DNA of 64,000 bases from Halomonas borealis (lineage in GTDB: Bacteria > Pseudomonadota > Gammaproteobacteria > Pseudomonadales > Halomonadaceae), in NCBI RefSeq assembly GCF_004798905.1, contig NZ_SDMO01000006.1, positions 1-64,000 on the forward strand, read 5' to 3'. Below, piece after piece: positions 43,913 through 54,203 of this stretch. The notes under the pieces were generated by a model. It worked only from the letters and a program-made list of their open reading frames with translations, had not been told where the DNA came from and searched no databases. The first letter of the stretch is position 1. Each line of letters opens with the position of its first letter. The translations under genes were made by a program, and so were the position numbers.

Positions 43913-45637
43913 TCAGCGCTTGAGCAGCCGCGAAACCACCAGCTGACACAGCGCCACCACGATGAAGAAGCCAGCGCCCATCTTGCTCTCAGCCAACACG
44001 GCGAGCAGCAGCGAGACCAGGGCCACGCTCATCACCAGCCGGGGAGCCAGATGCCGCGATGGAGCACCGGCATCGACCGCCCCCTGCGCGGCTACCGGCT
44101 GCCTCAAACGGACGAACAGCGTATCGACCTCGGCCTGGCGGGAGGGGCTGCGCGACGGATCGTGGATGAAACGCGCCAGATAGACGAATCCCACGACGAT
44201 GGTGACCTGCAGCATCAACGAGACCGCCAGCTTGATATCGACAAGTTGGCCGGCAGGAATGGGCGGCATCCCCAGCCATTGGCCCAGCGCCTCGACGTCG
44301 AGCCATAGATAGCTCGAGGTGGTGACCCCGATTCCCGCCAGAACCCCTGCCCAGCCGGCCCAGTCGGGGGCGCCGGTCCGGGCGATGGAGAGCATGGCGG
44401 GAAGCGCGAGCGGCATCTGAAAGATCACCCCGAACATCACCATGATGTCGAACAGGCTTAGATGATGGACCTGGCCCAGGACGATGGCCAACACCACGAT
44501 GATCCCCCCCTGGAGCACCCCGAAGGCTCTACCTATCGTCACCAGCCGTTGTCCCAAACGCTCGCTAGACGCCAGCAGCGGCGTCAACAGGCTGATGATC
44601 ACCCCGGCATCACGGTTGAGCGAGGTGGTGATCGGCGCCACGGTGACCGCCAACATCGCCGCCACCACCAGCCCCAGCACCCCTGCAGGCAAGTAGTCCT
44701 TGATGAAATGTACATAGGCCGCGTTGGCGGCGTCCTCACCGAGGGCAGGATAGAGGCTCGCCAGATCGATGCCCGCCTGGCCGATCAGCCAGGGAGGAAT
44801 AAACCAGCTCACCGGGCCGACCACGAACAGGATCGATGCCAGCGCGGCGGCCTTGCGGGCATCACGATCGCCGTTGGTCGTCAGGAAGCGATAGCTCGAG
44901 GTGGCATTGTTGATGCTGATGAACTGCTTGACCAACATCGCTGCCGACCAGACCATCATGATACCCAGACTGTAATCATCCCCCCCGATCCAGAAGTCTC
45001 GGTCGCTGCTGATAACCGCCATTTCCGGGCCAGTAGCGAGCCACACCCCGAAACCACCGATGACGAAGGTCAGCACCGCCAGCTGTACCATCTGGATGAA
45101 GTTGTTGGCGGACACCACCCAGACCCCGCCGATCAGCGTCACGGCAATGATGATGGCACCGATCACCAGGGTCACGAGGGTCACCCGCACATCGAACACG
45201 GCCCCAAGAAACAGCGACACGCCGTAGAGCGCGATGGAGGCGGTCATCAAGGTGAGGAATATCTGACTCACCACGTAGAAGATCTGGGTGAACTTCCCGT
45301 AGCGCATCCTGATGATCTCGGAGTAGGTGGACACGCGCAGCCGCCTGAAGCGTGGTGCGAAATAGGCGGCTGCCAGCACAAACCCCAGGGCATTACCCCA
45401 GAAGATCATCAGCACCGAGAAGCCATCCTCGAAGGCCTTCTGCGCGGCACCGGTAAAGGTCCAGGCCGAGAACTGGGTCATGAAGGCAGTGCTTCCCGCC
45501 ATCCACCAGGGGATCCGCCCACCCCCTCGGACGAAGCCGTCAGGGGTCTCGGCGCGACGACGATAGGCGATCACCGTCCCCACGATGACGGCGAGTGAAA
45601 GCAACAGGGCGACCCTGTCGAGTGTCGGAATAACCAA
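43913..45637 (-). CDS. Sodium/solute symporter (SSS family)
   Basis: 574 residues, about 14 membrane segments. WWMAGSTAFMTQFSAWTFTGAA and SINNATSSYRFLT are shared with its paralogue at 46648. The start is TTG with GGGGAG upstream; no ATG fits. It takes up a small solute with sodium. Position next to a KdgM porin and oligoalginate lyases suggests alginate oligosaccharides or DEH, like the Toa symporters of Vibrio. It follows the kdgM terminator, so it probably has its own promoter or relies on readthrough. Confidence 0.85.
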   Translation of the reverse strand: MVIPTLDRVALLLSLAVIVGTVIAYRRRAETPDGFVRGGGRIPWWMAGSTAFMTQFSAWTFTGAAQKAFEDGFSVLMIFWGNALGFVLAAAYFAPRFRRLRVSTYSEIIRMRYGKFTQIFYVVSQIFLTLMTASIALYGVSLFLGAVFDVRVTLVTLVIGAIIIAVTLIGGVWVVSANNFIQMVQLAVLTFVIGGFGVWLATGPEMAVISSDRDFWIGGDDYSLGIMMVWSAAMLVKQFISINNATSSYRFLTTNGDRDARKAAALASILFVVGPVSWFIPPWLIGQAGIDLASLYPALGEDAANAAYVHFIKDYLPAGVLGLVVAAMLAVTVAPITTSLNRDAGVIISLLTPLLASSERLGQRLVTIGRAFGVLQGGIIVVLAIVLGQVHHLSLFDIMVMFGVIFQMPLALPAMLSIARTGAPDWAGWAGVLAGIGVTTSSYLWLDVEALGQWLGMPPIPAGQLVDIKLAVSLMLQVTIVVGFVYLARFIHDPSRSPSRQAEVDTLFVRLRQPVAAQGAVDAGAPSRHLAPRLVMSVALVSLLLAVLAESKMGAGFFIVVALCQLVVSRLLKR

Positions 45638-45663
45638 GGCTCTCCCCTGTCATCGAGCGAGAC

Positions 45664-45690
45664 AAAAAAGGGAGGAGTTTTCCTCCTCCC
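45664..45690 (-). terminator. Rho-independent terminator after kdgM
   Basis: Minus strand: GGGAGGA/TCCTCCC stem, extended by one G-C pair, followed by T6. It lies 11 bases beyond the kdgM stop. Confidence 0.85.
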
Positions 45691-45701
45691 CCAAGCGAGC
45701 A

Positions 45702-46394
45702 TCAATAATAATATTTGATACCGACTCGACTCCTCAATTGCCGGGTATCTGAATCGGAACTCACCCCGACATCCGCAAACTCCGCATAGGGAAACCAGGA
45801 GCCCAGCCGCCTGCCCGCACCCAGGATGGCATCGTAAGACTCTCGACCATTATCGAATATATCTTGATCTTCATGATAAACATAGTTCGTCTCCAGCCAG
45901 TACTTGTAGTCTCCCGGACTAAACCCGACCTTGAAGGTCACCTTGTTCTTGACCGAGTCATCTCCTTCATCTTCCGTGTAGTACGTGAACTGGCGACGAT
46001 AGCGAAGCGTCGTCGTCAGAGGCATATCATCGAAACGGTAGCCCACCCGAAACTGGGGCTTCAGGCTATATTTATTGTCACCAAAGGCCACGGGCATGCC
46101 CGGCTGTATATACCAATTATCATCCAAAGAGTACTTAAACCCCCAGTCTACCTCACTATCCCCCCGTTCCAGGTCGGAAAACATCCCCTGACTGCCATCC
46201 TCTTCCTCTTGGGACGCAAATTTCGACTCAAGCCCGTAATAAAACATGCCGATAGAGTCACTCACCTTAACCCGGTTAGCATGCTGCTCCGTATGGTGTT
46301 TAAAGCCGTGACGAAAATCCAGAGTCACCGCACCCACACTGGAAGAAAAGACGATAGCGGAAGAAAGTACACAAAAAACAAACTTCTTAGCCAT
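45702..46394 (-). CDS. kdgM: KdgM-family oligouronate-specific outer-membrane porin
   Basis: 230 residues from ATG 46394 (AGGA 6 bases upstream). Signal peptide to about residue 22 (SSVGA), mature start VTLDFRHGFKHHTEQHANRVK as in KdgM, alternating beta strands with many Tyr/Arg, and a C-terminal KYYY outer-membrane signature. KdgM forms a 12-strand barrel for oligogalacturonates; here the neighbours make alginate oligomers the likely cargo. Codon and base use is noticeably more AT-rich than the flanking genes. An own terminator follows. Confidence 0.85.
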   Translation of the reverse strand: MAKKFVFCVLSSAIVFSSSVGAVTLDFRHGFKHHTEQHANRVKVSDSIGMFYYGLESKFASQEEEDGSQGMFSDLERGDSEVDWGFKYSLDDNWYIQPGMPVAFGDNKYSLKPQFRVGYRFDDMPLTTTLRYRRQFTYYTEDEGDDSVKNKVTFKVGFSPGDYKYWLETNYVYHEDQDIFDNGRESYDAILGAGRRLGSWFPYAEFADVGVSSDSDTRQLRSRVGIKYYY

Positions 46395-46647
46395 TATATT
46401 CCTCATTGTACTTGTTTGCCTTATAGAAGATAAGCAGGAATCGAGCGAGGAGCCGGAAACATTGAATCAGAGCCTTATACTTCACGACCTTAAGCCCAAC
46501 GGATACTGCCTTTTGCCTCACCACTCACCGGGCGACGGCATGCCTTTTTCCACAACCCACAAGGGCCGTCACCCATGACGTACATATTGCATCTGACGAG
46601 ACAGTCATGGCCCTACAGTGAGCAAGACATTGCCTCTTACTTTCTTG

Positions 46648-48438
46648 TCATGTCTTCGATGATTTCAGCTTACAGCTCTCCTTATCGGTTCTTTCATTGG
46701 CTTTTTGAATGGATCCGACCAGCAACAGGCCAATCGTCAGGATAATCCCCCCACACAGCACGAAGACCATGCGTCCCCAGAACGGATTGGGCAGCAGGAA
46801 CATCAGCGTGACACCCAGGCCGGCGACGATAATCAGATAACCGAGGATGTTTCGCTGACGATTATCCACTGCGAGATGCTCATCATCGTCGGTGACCACC
46901 GGAGTATCACGATTGACGAAGAAGGTGTTGACTTCCTCCTCCCGCTCCTCGCTCAACCCACGGTAGAAGACGCGGGTCGAGACGAAGAAGCCGCCGGTGA
47001 TGAAGACATGTGACATGATACCCACCGCCACTTTCAGGTCGCTCCACTCCCTACCCGTCAGCTCGTTCTCCAGGTTGAAGGTGCCTTGGACGAACTCCGG
47101 CGTCATGACGACACCGACCAGATAGGAAACGATGCCACCGACGACCAAGGTCGCCCAGGCGGCCCAATCGGGGGTCTTGCGGATAAAGAAGCCCAACAGA
47201 GCGGGGATCGTCATGGGCAGGCCGATCAGCGAACCGACATACATCATGGCGTCGAACAGGCTTAGCCCCTTGAGCGAGTTAATGAAAAGAGCAAAGCCGA
47301 TGATCGCCAGGCCAAAGACCGTAGACGATATTTTCGAGACCAGTACCAGCTCTTTCTCATTGGCATTGGGGCGTAAAACGACCTCATAGAAGTTTTTGAC
47401 AAAAATCCCGGAGTTCCTATTCAGCCCGGAATCCATCGACGACATGGTGGCCGCGAACATGGCAGAGATCAGCAGTCCGAGCATACCTGCCGGCATATAA
47501 AGCTCGACGAAGCTCATGTAGGCAAAGTCCCCTGCCTTGGCACCCGCCTCCGGATACATGGCAGAAAGATTGACACCTTCACTGGCGATGAACCAGCTGG
47601 GCATGAACCAGATAAAGGGCCCCATGGTCATCAGCACGCAGGCCAGCAGCCCTGCTTTCCTGGCGTTGGCCGAATCCTTTGCTGCCAGATACCGATAGGA
47701 GTTCAAAATATTATTAGTGATACTGAATTGCTTGACGAATATAAAGACCCCCCAGATGGCGAATATCGACAAGTAGTTCATGTCGTCGCCAACGAAGAAG
47801 TCGACCGGGAAGTCTTCGACAACATTGCCAACGCCACCCGATTGATTTATCGCCACAATAGCGCAGGTAATCGTCACCGCCATGATGATCACCATCTGCA
47901 TGTAGTCTGAGGCGATGACGGCCCAAGACCCCCCGGTGACCGACATGAACAGTACCACCAGGCCGGTGACGACAATCGTCGTCTCCATGTCATAGCCGAA
48001 AACCCCTGAGGCCACTATCGCCAGACCGTTCAACCAGATACCCGCAGAAATGACGCTATTGGGCATTCCCGACCAAGTAAACACCTGCTCGTTGACCTTG
48101 CCAAACCTCAGGCGAATGGCCTGAATCACCGTGATCACGCGGAGTTGCCGAAAACGCGGCGCGAAATATAAATAATTCATCAGATAGCCAAGGGCATTGG
48201 CCATGAAGATGATGGCGACAGCGAAGCCGTCGTCATAGGCCTTCCCGGCGGCACCGGTGAAGGTCCAGGCACTGAACTGGGTCATGAAGGAGGTCGCCCC
48301 TACCATCCACCACAGCATCTTGCCGCCACCACGGAAGTAGTCGCTAGTATTAGAGGTAAAGGTCCTGAACAGCCAGCCGATGGAAAGGAGGAATAAGAAA
48401 TATACCCCTATGATGGCCGTGTCGATATCTAGACTCAT
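46648..48438 (-). CDS. Sodium/solute symporter (SSS family), second copy
   Basis: 596 residues, paralogous to the symporter at 43913 (WWMVGATSFMTQFSAWTFTGAA, SITNNILNSYRYLA). Likely imports alginate oligosaccharides or DEH with sodium. It lies 203 bp downstream of a PL17 gene and 253 bp before kdgM on the same strand. Two symporters may serve different chain lengths, which is inferred. Confidence 0.85.
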   Translation of the reverse strand: MSLDIDTAIIGVYFLFLLSIGWLFRTFTSNTSDYFRGGGKMLWWMVGATSFMTQFSAWTFTGAAGKAYDDGFAVAIIFMANALGYLMNYLYFAPRFRQLRVITVIQAIRLRFGKVNEQVFTWSGMPNSVISAGIWLNGLAIVASGVFGYDMETTIVVTGLVVLFMSVTGGSWAVIASDYMQMVIIMAVTITCAIVAINQSGGVGNVVEDFPVDFFVGDDMNYLSIFAIWGVFIFVKQFSITNNILNSYRYLAAKDSANARKAGLLACVLMTMGPFIWFMPSWFIASEGVNLSAMYPEAGAKAGDFAYMSFVELYMPAGMLGLLISAMFAATMSSMDSGLNRNSGIFVKNFYEVVLRPNANEKELVLVSKISSTVFGLAIIGFALFINSLKGLSLFDAMMYVGSLIGLPMTIPALLGFFIRKTPDWAAWATLVVGGIVSYLVGVVMTPEFVQGTFNLENELTGREWSDLKVAVGIMSHVFITGGFFVSTRVFYRGLSEEREEEVNTFFVNRDTPVVTDDDEHLAVDNRQRNILGYLIIVAGLGVTLMFLLPNPFWGRMVFVLCGGIILTIGLLLVGSIQKANERTDKESCKLKSSKT

Positions 48439-48641
48439 GATGGCACACTCGTTTTGTCATTGTGCTTCTGTCCGGAGAGACAACTCACCGATTCTTAAAA
48501 CCTCACTCAGTAGCGTCTTAAGAAAAAGGGAGTCCATGCCCGGCAAACTGATAAATCAGCTCTCCGAACCAATACGCTTGGTTTTCTTGGGGATTTCTAC
48601 TGGCGAACTTACGCTCGCTCTCTCAGGTAGCAGCGATCACG

Positions 48642-50723
48642 TCATGACTCCCTCCCTGCCAAGCTGACGAAGTCATCACCGGACAGCGCTTCCGGATCGA
48701 TCGTAAGGGTCTCGCTTCGCTGGGCGAAGTGCAGCGTCACCTCGATCTTCGCCGCCGGCGACCGCGTGACGTCAACATGGCGCAGCTCGGGTCTGGCGTT
48801 CAGGCAGGTCTCGCTGGCCTCATCGAAGTGCCCATGCTGCTCGAACACGTTGACGAAGAGATTCGTCTCCGAGTGCACACGCGTCATGACCTTCTTCTCG
48901 TGGCGCAGGTTGTGTTCGGGGTCGTTGGCGCCGACCAGGAGTTGCATCGCCACCGCCGACTGCTCGGAGCACTGGTGCCAGGTGGTGAACCGATCGCCGT
49001 CCAGCCAGGTCATGGCGTGCGTGCTTGGCTCACCGGCGAGAGCCTGCTGCTCCCCCACCACCCACAGATGTTGGTAGCCATGGGCCTCCCCCAGCACCTC
49101 AAGGCTCTCGCGGGCCGAGAAGCCTCCCCACCAGCGGATGACCTGACCGGAGAAGTTGAAGACATAGTCGTAACAATGCCGAGCACTCCCTCTTGCCTCG
49201 ACGACGTCGATCAGCAATGGCGGTGCGCAGGGCTCGAGCGTCAACAGGATGCAATGCCGACGCAGCTCGACTTCCGGGTAGGCATCGTCGGTCATGGCGC
49301 TCACCGCGCTCAGACCGTCCACCTCATATCGATCGATGAACCGCTCGATGCGCCCATGGCAACGGTCCGCCAGCTGATGATCCCCCCGGTGCTGACTCGC
49401 CTGATCCACCACCACCAGATTGTGGGCGACCGATTGCTTGGCATAACCTTCGTTCTCGGCCAGATAGCGCCCACCGAACTTGGGCTCCACGTTGACCCAA
49501 CGGCAGAAGCCGTATTCGGTGAGACGCTCACGCCCACCGCTGAAGAAGGACAGCCCCAACTGGTCGAAGTGGCCATGCCCCATGCCATGCTGACCTGCCG
49601 CCACGACCAGATGATGGCGCCGCGCGCCCTCCCCCTGTTTAAGGTGGGCCTGGCCACCCGAGCCGTCGGCGAACAGCGCGCTGGGAATCGAGCATGACGC
49701 CGGAGCGCCCTCGAGCGCCGCGGCCACTCGCTCGCCGAAGCGATGGACCCAGGTGCCATTCTGGCGAGCCGCCATGGCCACGACCTCAGGTTCGGCACCG
49801 TAGCGCCCCAGATGCACCGCCAAGGCGACCCGCACGCCCTCATCGTCGACCCCCATGGTCCTCGAGGCATCATTGAGAGCCGGGAAGGTGCCATCCGGAT
49901 AGGCGGTGGCGAGCAACGCGCGAATGGACCGGCCGATGCGCCGGCTCGATCGCTCATAGATATTCAGCTTCGGGCGGTGGAGCGCCAGCGCCTCAGCGAA
50001 CAGGCACAACGGGTGCACCGCGAAGCGATGGTAGTAAGGCCCCTCCACGTAATAGCCATCCGGCGAGAACAGATTATCGATCTGGGCCAAAAAGCCACCG
50101 GTATGGCCATCGCCTGCGTTACCGAATATCGCCTGGTCGACATAGCGCGTCTGGCCGATGACGAGACCACAGATGCCAACCGCCGCCACCGCCCACAGGC
50201 CGTGGTTGTGGATCCGATCGAAGTCGTGCGCGTAGGTCACGGTAAACATGTCCAGCATGGGCTCGAACAACCCGCTCTCGATACGCGCACGATCGTCATC
50301 ACCCAGGTCCTCCCGCAACAGCGAATAGCCGAGGGCGGCACCCAACAACCACATGTGTTCGTTGAGGATCTGGTGGAACAGTTTCCCCGGCGGGTTGGTG
50401 TTCCGGGCTACCTGATAGGGCATATCACCATACTCTGCCGCGTATGCCAGCAGCAGCTCCCGAGCCAGCTCCAGGTAGGCCCTATTGTTCGCCACACGCC
50501 CCATCAGGGCGGCATGTTCGATCAACTTCGCGTTTTGCTTGTGGGTGTTGTGCTCGAAGCTACCCGGTTCGCCCTGGCCGGGCACCACCACCCCCGCCGC
50601 CATGGCGGCCTCCACTTCAGCGGTCAGCTCGCCGAGCGTCACACCCAGCTGGCTCGGTGTATCGGCATGGTCGCGGATTCGCGCCATGTCGTCCTGTGTC
50701 CACAGTAGTCCCGTCATCTGCAT
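48642..50723 (-). CDS. PL17-type oligoalginate lyase (alginate lyase + heparinase II/III-like domains), copy A
   Basis: 693 residues without a signal peptide, so cytoplasmic. The N-terminal (alpha/alpha) toroid carries NHGLW (Asn173, His174) and GPYYHRFA (Tyr230/231, His232); the C-terminal beta-sheet domain has HGHFD (His383, His385). These match the Asn/His/Tyr/His set of PL17 enzymes such as Alg17C, which cut unsaturated alginate oligomers from the end, releasing the monomer that becomes DEH. 70 bp after copy B. The family could also be called PL15-like, but the motifs favour PL17. Confidence 0.82.
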   Translation of the reverse strand: MQMTGLLWTQDDMARIRDHADTPSQLGVTLGELTAEVEAAMAAGVVVPGQGEPGSFEHNTHKQNAKLIEHAALMGRVANNRAYLELARELLLAYAAEYGDMPYQVARNTNPPGKLFHQILNEHMWLLGAALGYSLLREDLGDDDRARIESGLFEPMLDMFTVTYAHDFDRIHNHGLWAVAAVGICGLVIGQTRYVDQAIFGNAGDGHTGGFLAQIDNLFSPDGYYVEGPYYHRFAVHPLCLFAEALALHRPKLNIYERSSRRIGRSIRALLATAYPDGTFPALNDASRTMGVDDEGVRVALAVHLGRYGAEPEVVAMAARQNGTWVHRFGERVAAALEGAPASCSIPSALFADGSGGQAHLKQGEGARRHHLVVAAGQHGMGHGHFDQLGLSFFSGGRERLTEYGFCRWVNVEPKFGGRYLAENEGYAKQSVAHNLVVVDQASQHRGDHQLADRCHGRIERFIDRYEVDGLSAVSAMTDDAYPEVELRRHCILLTLEPCAPPLLIDVVEARGSARHCYDYVFNFSGQVIRWWGGFSARESLEVLGEAHGYQHLWVVGEQQALAGEPSTHAMTWLDGDRFTTWHQCSEQSAVAMQLLVGANDPEHNLRHEKKVMTRVHSETNLFVNVFEQHGHFDEASETCLNARPELRHVDVTRSPAAKIEVTLHFAQRSETLTIDPEALSGDDFVSLAGRES

Positions 50724-50793
50724 CGATCCGCCTTATCGCTGTTCGTTGGCCCGCAGGCCCTGGCCACGAGCCGGCTACCCGGATGCCGCCGAC

Positions 50794-52959
50794 TCAGACG
50801 GCGCTTAGCTCAAACCAGCCATCCCAGGCATGCCGCTCCCCCGCCACGACGACCTCGTGGTGGCCGCCCTCTCGACGTGCCGTGGCCAGGCGATAGGCCT
50901 TGCCCGAGTCCAGCGTCAGCCGGACGATCACATGAGCCTCGTCGCTTGCAAGAATCGTCACCTCGGCCACCTGCGGACGCGCGTCACGGGAGATTTCCCG
51001 AGACTCGTCGAAGTAGCCATGGGTCTCCATGACGGTCACGAAGACGTGTCGGCACGCGGTCGAGCGCGCCATCAGATAGGGTTCGTTACGCAGATTGTTG
51101 TCGGGGTCGGACGCCCCGATCAGACCGTAGGCCAACCGCATCGGGTTCGAAGCACAAAGATGAGCGGTGCTGAAGGTGTCATCGTTCAGCCAGGTCACGC
51201 TGGCCGACTCACCAGGATCGACCGACTGACTTTCCGACATCTTCCACAGGTGCTGATAACCATTGGCCTCGCCCAACGCACGGGGCGCCTCAAGCGGAGT
51301 GAGGTGCGGGGTCGCGGTCATGAGCTGACCGCTGAAATGCAGCGGGCTATCGTAGCGGTGTTCGCCGCCCCCGTCGGCACACTGAATATCGACCAGCAAC
51401 GGTTCGGCGATGTCGGGAAGATTCAGCAGCAAGACGCTGCGCTGCAACTCGACGTCCTCGTAGTAGCCGTTCAGCCGGGCGCTGATGCCATGGACATCGG
51501 TGCGGGACGTCTCGGCATGGACCAGCGTGCCGTGATTGTCACAGGCCCGCGGGGTGTTCAAGTCATGCTGGGACGACTCGTCGACCACCAGGGTGTTGTG
51601 GGCCACCGTCTGCTTGGCGTAGCTCTTGTTCTCAGGGGTATAGCGCCCCCCGAACTTGGGCTCGATATTGACCCAGCGGCTGAAGCCATAGTCGGTCAGC
51701 GTCTCGTGTCGACCGTTATAGAAGCCCAGGTGCAGGCCATCGAAATGGCCGTGATCCAGGGCACTATGCAGGTTGGGATCGCTACCATGCTGGCCGAAGG
51801 TCAGGTAGGCCATGGCCTCGCGCCCCGACTCGGTGGCGGCGCGCAGCACCCCGATACCGCCCTGCTTGCCGTCGGCCCCATCGGCGATGAAAAGGCTACC
51901 CCGAGGCGCCCTCGGCTGCTCCTCGCCCTCCAGCTGCCTGGCCAACTCCAGTCGTGTTGCCAGATAGGGTAACGGCGTCTCCGGGGAGAGCAGGATCGCA
52001 CGCAGGGCAGGCGGCAAATCCGGCTGGCCGTAGCGACCCACCAGAGTCATCGCGCCGAGGATCGCCCCCTCATCGGTGAGCCCCATGGTCTTGGAGCTGT
52101 CGTTGATGGCCATGAATCGGCCATCCTCGAAGGACAGTTCGTAGAGGCAGGTGACCGCCTTGCCGATGATCCCGTCGCGGTAGTCATAGATCACGTCGTC
52201 CACCGCATTCTGCTTGAGCGCCTCCGCCAGCAGGATGGTCGGGCGCAAGGCAAAGCGATGATAGTACGGCCCCTCTAGATAGTAGCCATCAGGTGAGAAC
52301 AGACGATCGAGCTGGGCGTAGAACCCTCCCGAGACGCCATCCCCAGCATTACCGTACAGCGCGCGGCTGATCAGTTCCCGATCGTTGAGCACCATGCCAG
52401 CGAAGGCGGCCGCCGCCACGGACCAGATCCCGTGGTTGTGGATCACATCGAAGTCGTCGGCGTTGTGATCGGCGATCAGCGCCACCATAGGCACGAATAG
52501 ATGCTGCTCGATGACCCGCCGCTCATCCTCGGGCAGCTGCGCACTGACATTGCGGTAAGCGTCGCAGGCATACAAAAGCCACATGCTCTCGTTCAGGCAC
52601 TGGTGAAAAAGCCGGCCCGGCGGATTGCTGTCCTTCGATACATGGGACGGCAAGGTGGCATAGATGTCGGCATAGCCCAGCAGCAGCGTCCTGACGAAGG
52701 CCAGGTAATCGGGGTGCTCGGTCACCAGCCATAACTGAGAGGCCAGGTGCAGGCGCTGGTAGTTCTGCTTGTGTTGGGTATGCTCGACGCCCCCGGCCTC
52801 TCCCTGGCCGGGAATGTTCGGTGGTGCGCCAAGGAATGGGCGCAGCCTTGCCTGATCCTGAATGATCTGCTCCATGTACGCTGCAGGCAGGCGTTTACTC
52901 TCGAACGCCTCCCGCAGCTCCTGAATCTCACTCACGTTAAACAGCAAGGCCTTGTCCAT
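50794..52959 (-). CDS. PL17-type oligoalginate lyase, copy B
   Basis: 721 residues, no signal peptide. Same architecture as copy A: NHGIW (Asn175, His176), GPYYHRFA (Tyr232/233, His234) and HGHFD (His403, His405). The two are diverged paralogues rather than a recent duplication. They may prefer poly-M versus poly-G ends; the sequence does not decide this. 109 bp downstream of the DEH reductase gene. Confidence 0.82.
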   Translation of the reverse strand: MDKALLFNVSEIQELREAFESKRLPAAYMEQIIQDQARLRPFLGAPPNIPGQGEAGGVEHTQHKQNYQRLHLASQLWLVTEHPDYLAFVRTLLLGYADIYATLPSHVSKDSNPPGRLFHQCLNESMWLLYACDAYRNVSAQLPEDERRVIEQHLFVPMVALIADHNADDFDVIHNHGIWSVAAAAFAGMVLNDRELISRALYGNAGDGVSGGFYAQLDRLFSPDGYYLEGPYYHRFALRPTILLAEALKQNAVDDVIYDYRDGIIGKAVTCLYELSFEDGRFMAINDSSKTMGLTDEGAILGAMTLVGRYGQPDLPPALRAILLSPETPLPYLATRLELARQLEGEEQPRAPRGSLFIADGADGKQGGIGVLRAATESGREAMAYLTFGQHGSDPNLHSALDHGHFDGLHLGFYNGRHETLTDYGFSRWVNIEPKFGGRYTPENKSYAKQTVAHNTLVVDESSQHDLNTPRACDNHGTLVHAETSRTDVHGISARLNGYYEDVELQRSVLLLNLPDIAEPLLVDIQCADGGGEHRYDSPLHFSGQLMTATPHLTPLEAPRALGEANGYQHLWKMSESQSVDPGESASVTWLNDDTFSTAHLCASNPMRLAYGLIGASDPDNNLRNEPYLMARSTACRHVFVTVMETHGYFDESREISRDARPQVAEVTILASDEAHVIVRLTLDSGKAYRLATARREGGHHEVVVAGERHAWDGWFELSAV

Positions 52960-53068
52960 TGTCTCGACTCACTTCAGTAGACGGTTGATGGCGATACGAC
53001 AGGGTGTGCCGGAGATTCCATGAGCGAGTCCCCGCCAGGCATCTCCGGCATGCATATCGACGCACGTT

Positions 53069-53842
53069 TCAGGGGCACATTTGACCGCCATTGACATCGA
53101 GCACCTGGCCGGTGACGTAACCACTGAGCGCATGGGAGGCGAGATACAAGTAGGCCGGAGCCAGTTCAGCGGAAGTACCAAAGCGCCCCATGGCGATGGT
53201 GCCGCTGATCTTGTCGCGGGTCCCCTGATCCTTGTCCTCGTGGAAGGCGGTGTCGATGGTGCCCGGCGCCACCGTATTGAAGCGAATGTTGTCCTTGGTA
53301 AACTCCTTCACCCAGTTACGATGCAGGTTATGGACCATGGCCTTGCTGCCGCCGTAAAGCGAAGCGCCAGGGCCACCCCCTTCACGCGCCGCGATGGAGC
53401 CGGTGCTGATCACACTGCTGGTTTCCCCACTCTTCTCGGCGGACGCACGCAGGAAGGGAATGGCATACTTGGTGACCATCACGACGGAGCGAATGTTGAG
53501 ATCCAGCACCTTGTCGAAGAATTCATCGTCGATGCTCTCGAGGCCATTACGCCCCCCCAGGCCACCGGCATTGTTGATCAGCACGTCGATGCCACCGAGG
53601 TAGTCGGCGGCGGCCTCGACCAGCGTCTTGCACTCGGCACTCGAGCACACATCCGCCTGGAAGTAGGCCACCTCACAGTCGCCGCCGAAGTGCTCGAGCA
53701 CAGGCTGTGCCGCCTGCGCGGAACGGCTGCCATGAATCGCCACCTTGGCACCGGCACGGGCCAATGACTTGGCCGCCTCCAGCCCGATGCCAGCGGTGGA
53801 GCCAGTCACCAGGATCTTCTTGCCTTTCAAATCATTAAACAT
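53069..53842 (-). CDS. SDR oxidoreductase, DEH reductase (A1-R family)
   Basis: 257 residues. GSTAGIG cofactor motif, NNAGG, Tyr163 and Lys167 (YGGSK), and C-terminal DVNGGQ. It closely resembles the Sphingomonas A1 DEH reductases, which reduce DEH to 2-keto-3-deoxygluconate with NAD(P)H. HGSR after the second strand suggests NADPH. First gene of the minus-strand alginate cluster, divergent from kdgR, with a palindrome (54041-54051) between them. The paralogue at 18355 shares most motifs. Confidence 0.85.
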   Translation of the reverse strand: MFNDLKGKKILVTGSTAGIGLEAAKSLARAGAKVAIHGSRSAQAAQPVLEHFGGDCEVAYFQADVCSSAECKTLVEAAADYLGGIDVLINNAGGLGGRNGLESIDDEFFDKVLDLNIRSVVMVTKYAIPFLRASAEKSGETSSVISTGSIAAREGGGPGASLYGGSKAMVHNLHRNWVKEFTKDNIRFNTVAPGTIDTAFHEDKDQGTRDKISGTIAMGRFGTSAELAPAYLYLASHALSGYVTGQVLDVNGGQMCP

Positions 53843-54040
53843 CGTCTTGCCTCACGAAGGTTGCGGGTGGATATCTCTACAGCAGCATTGACAAAATTTG
53901 TTCAGCCAGACAGCGGCCAGCGATGACATCATTCGCTTTATATCGGCCTTCATTGACCGAACCATCAGCTCGCCGCCGAAAACTATTTGTAAAAATTTGG
54001 ATACCGTTTCAGTCAAGCTAGCAACGACGCCTGTTTTTTA

Positions 54041-54051
54041 AAATGCCATTT
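54041..54051. promoter_or_regulatory. Candidate KdgR-type operator, dehR/kdgR intergenic
   Basis: AAATGCCATTT: AAATG/CATTT arms around one base. The same 11-bp pattern recurs at 55350-55360 upstream of the PL7 gene, also followed by AT-rich sequence. Probable binding site for the KdgR-like protein encoded alongside. Confidence 0.5.
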
Positions 54052-54203
54052 CATATATTTTTTAGGAATATCAAAATAGCGTATAGGAATTTGTAGGCGG
54101 CACGCGGAGTCACGCGTGCAGGAGATTGCATGCCTACGACAAAAGACGTATAACTCGAAGAAGAGTTAAAATCATATTTCACAATTCTCGGAATTTTGGC
54201 CCT

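Noticed and set aside
44462-45598. 378-codon plus-strand frame opposite the SSS symporter
   Set aside because: His/Asp/Arg-rich antisense composition typical of shadows of membrane proteins.
48602-48641. Terminator between the symporter and PL17 copy A (AACCAA/TTGGTT stem at about 48567-48583)
   Set aside because: Stem is short and its T-rich side is on the plus strand, opposite to the genes.
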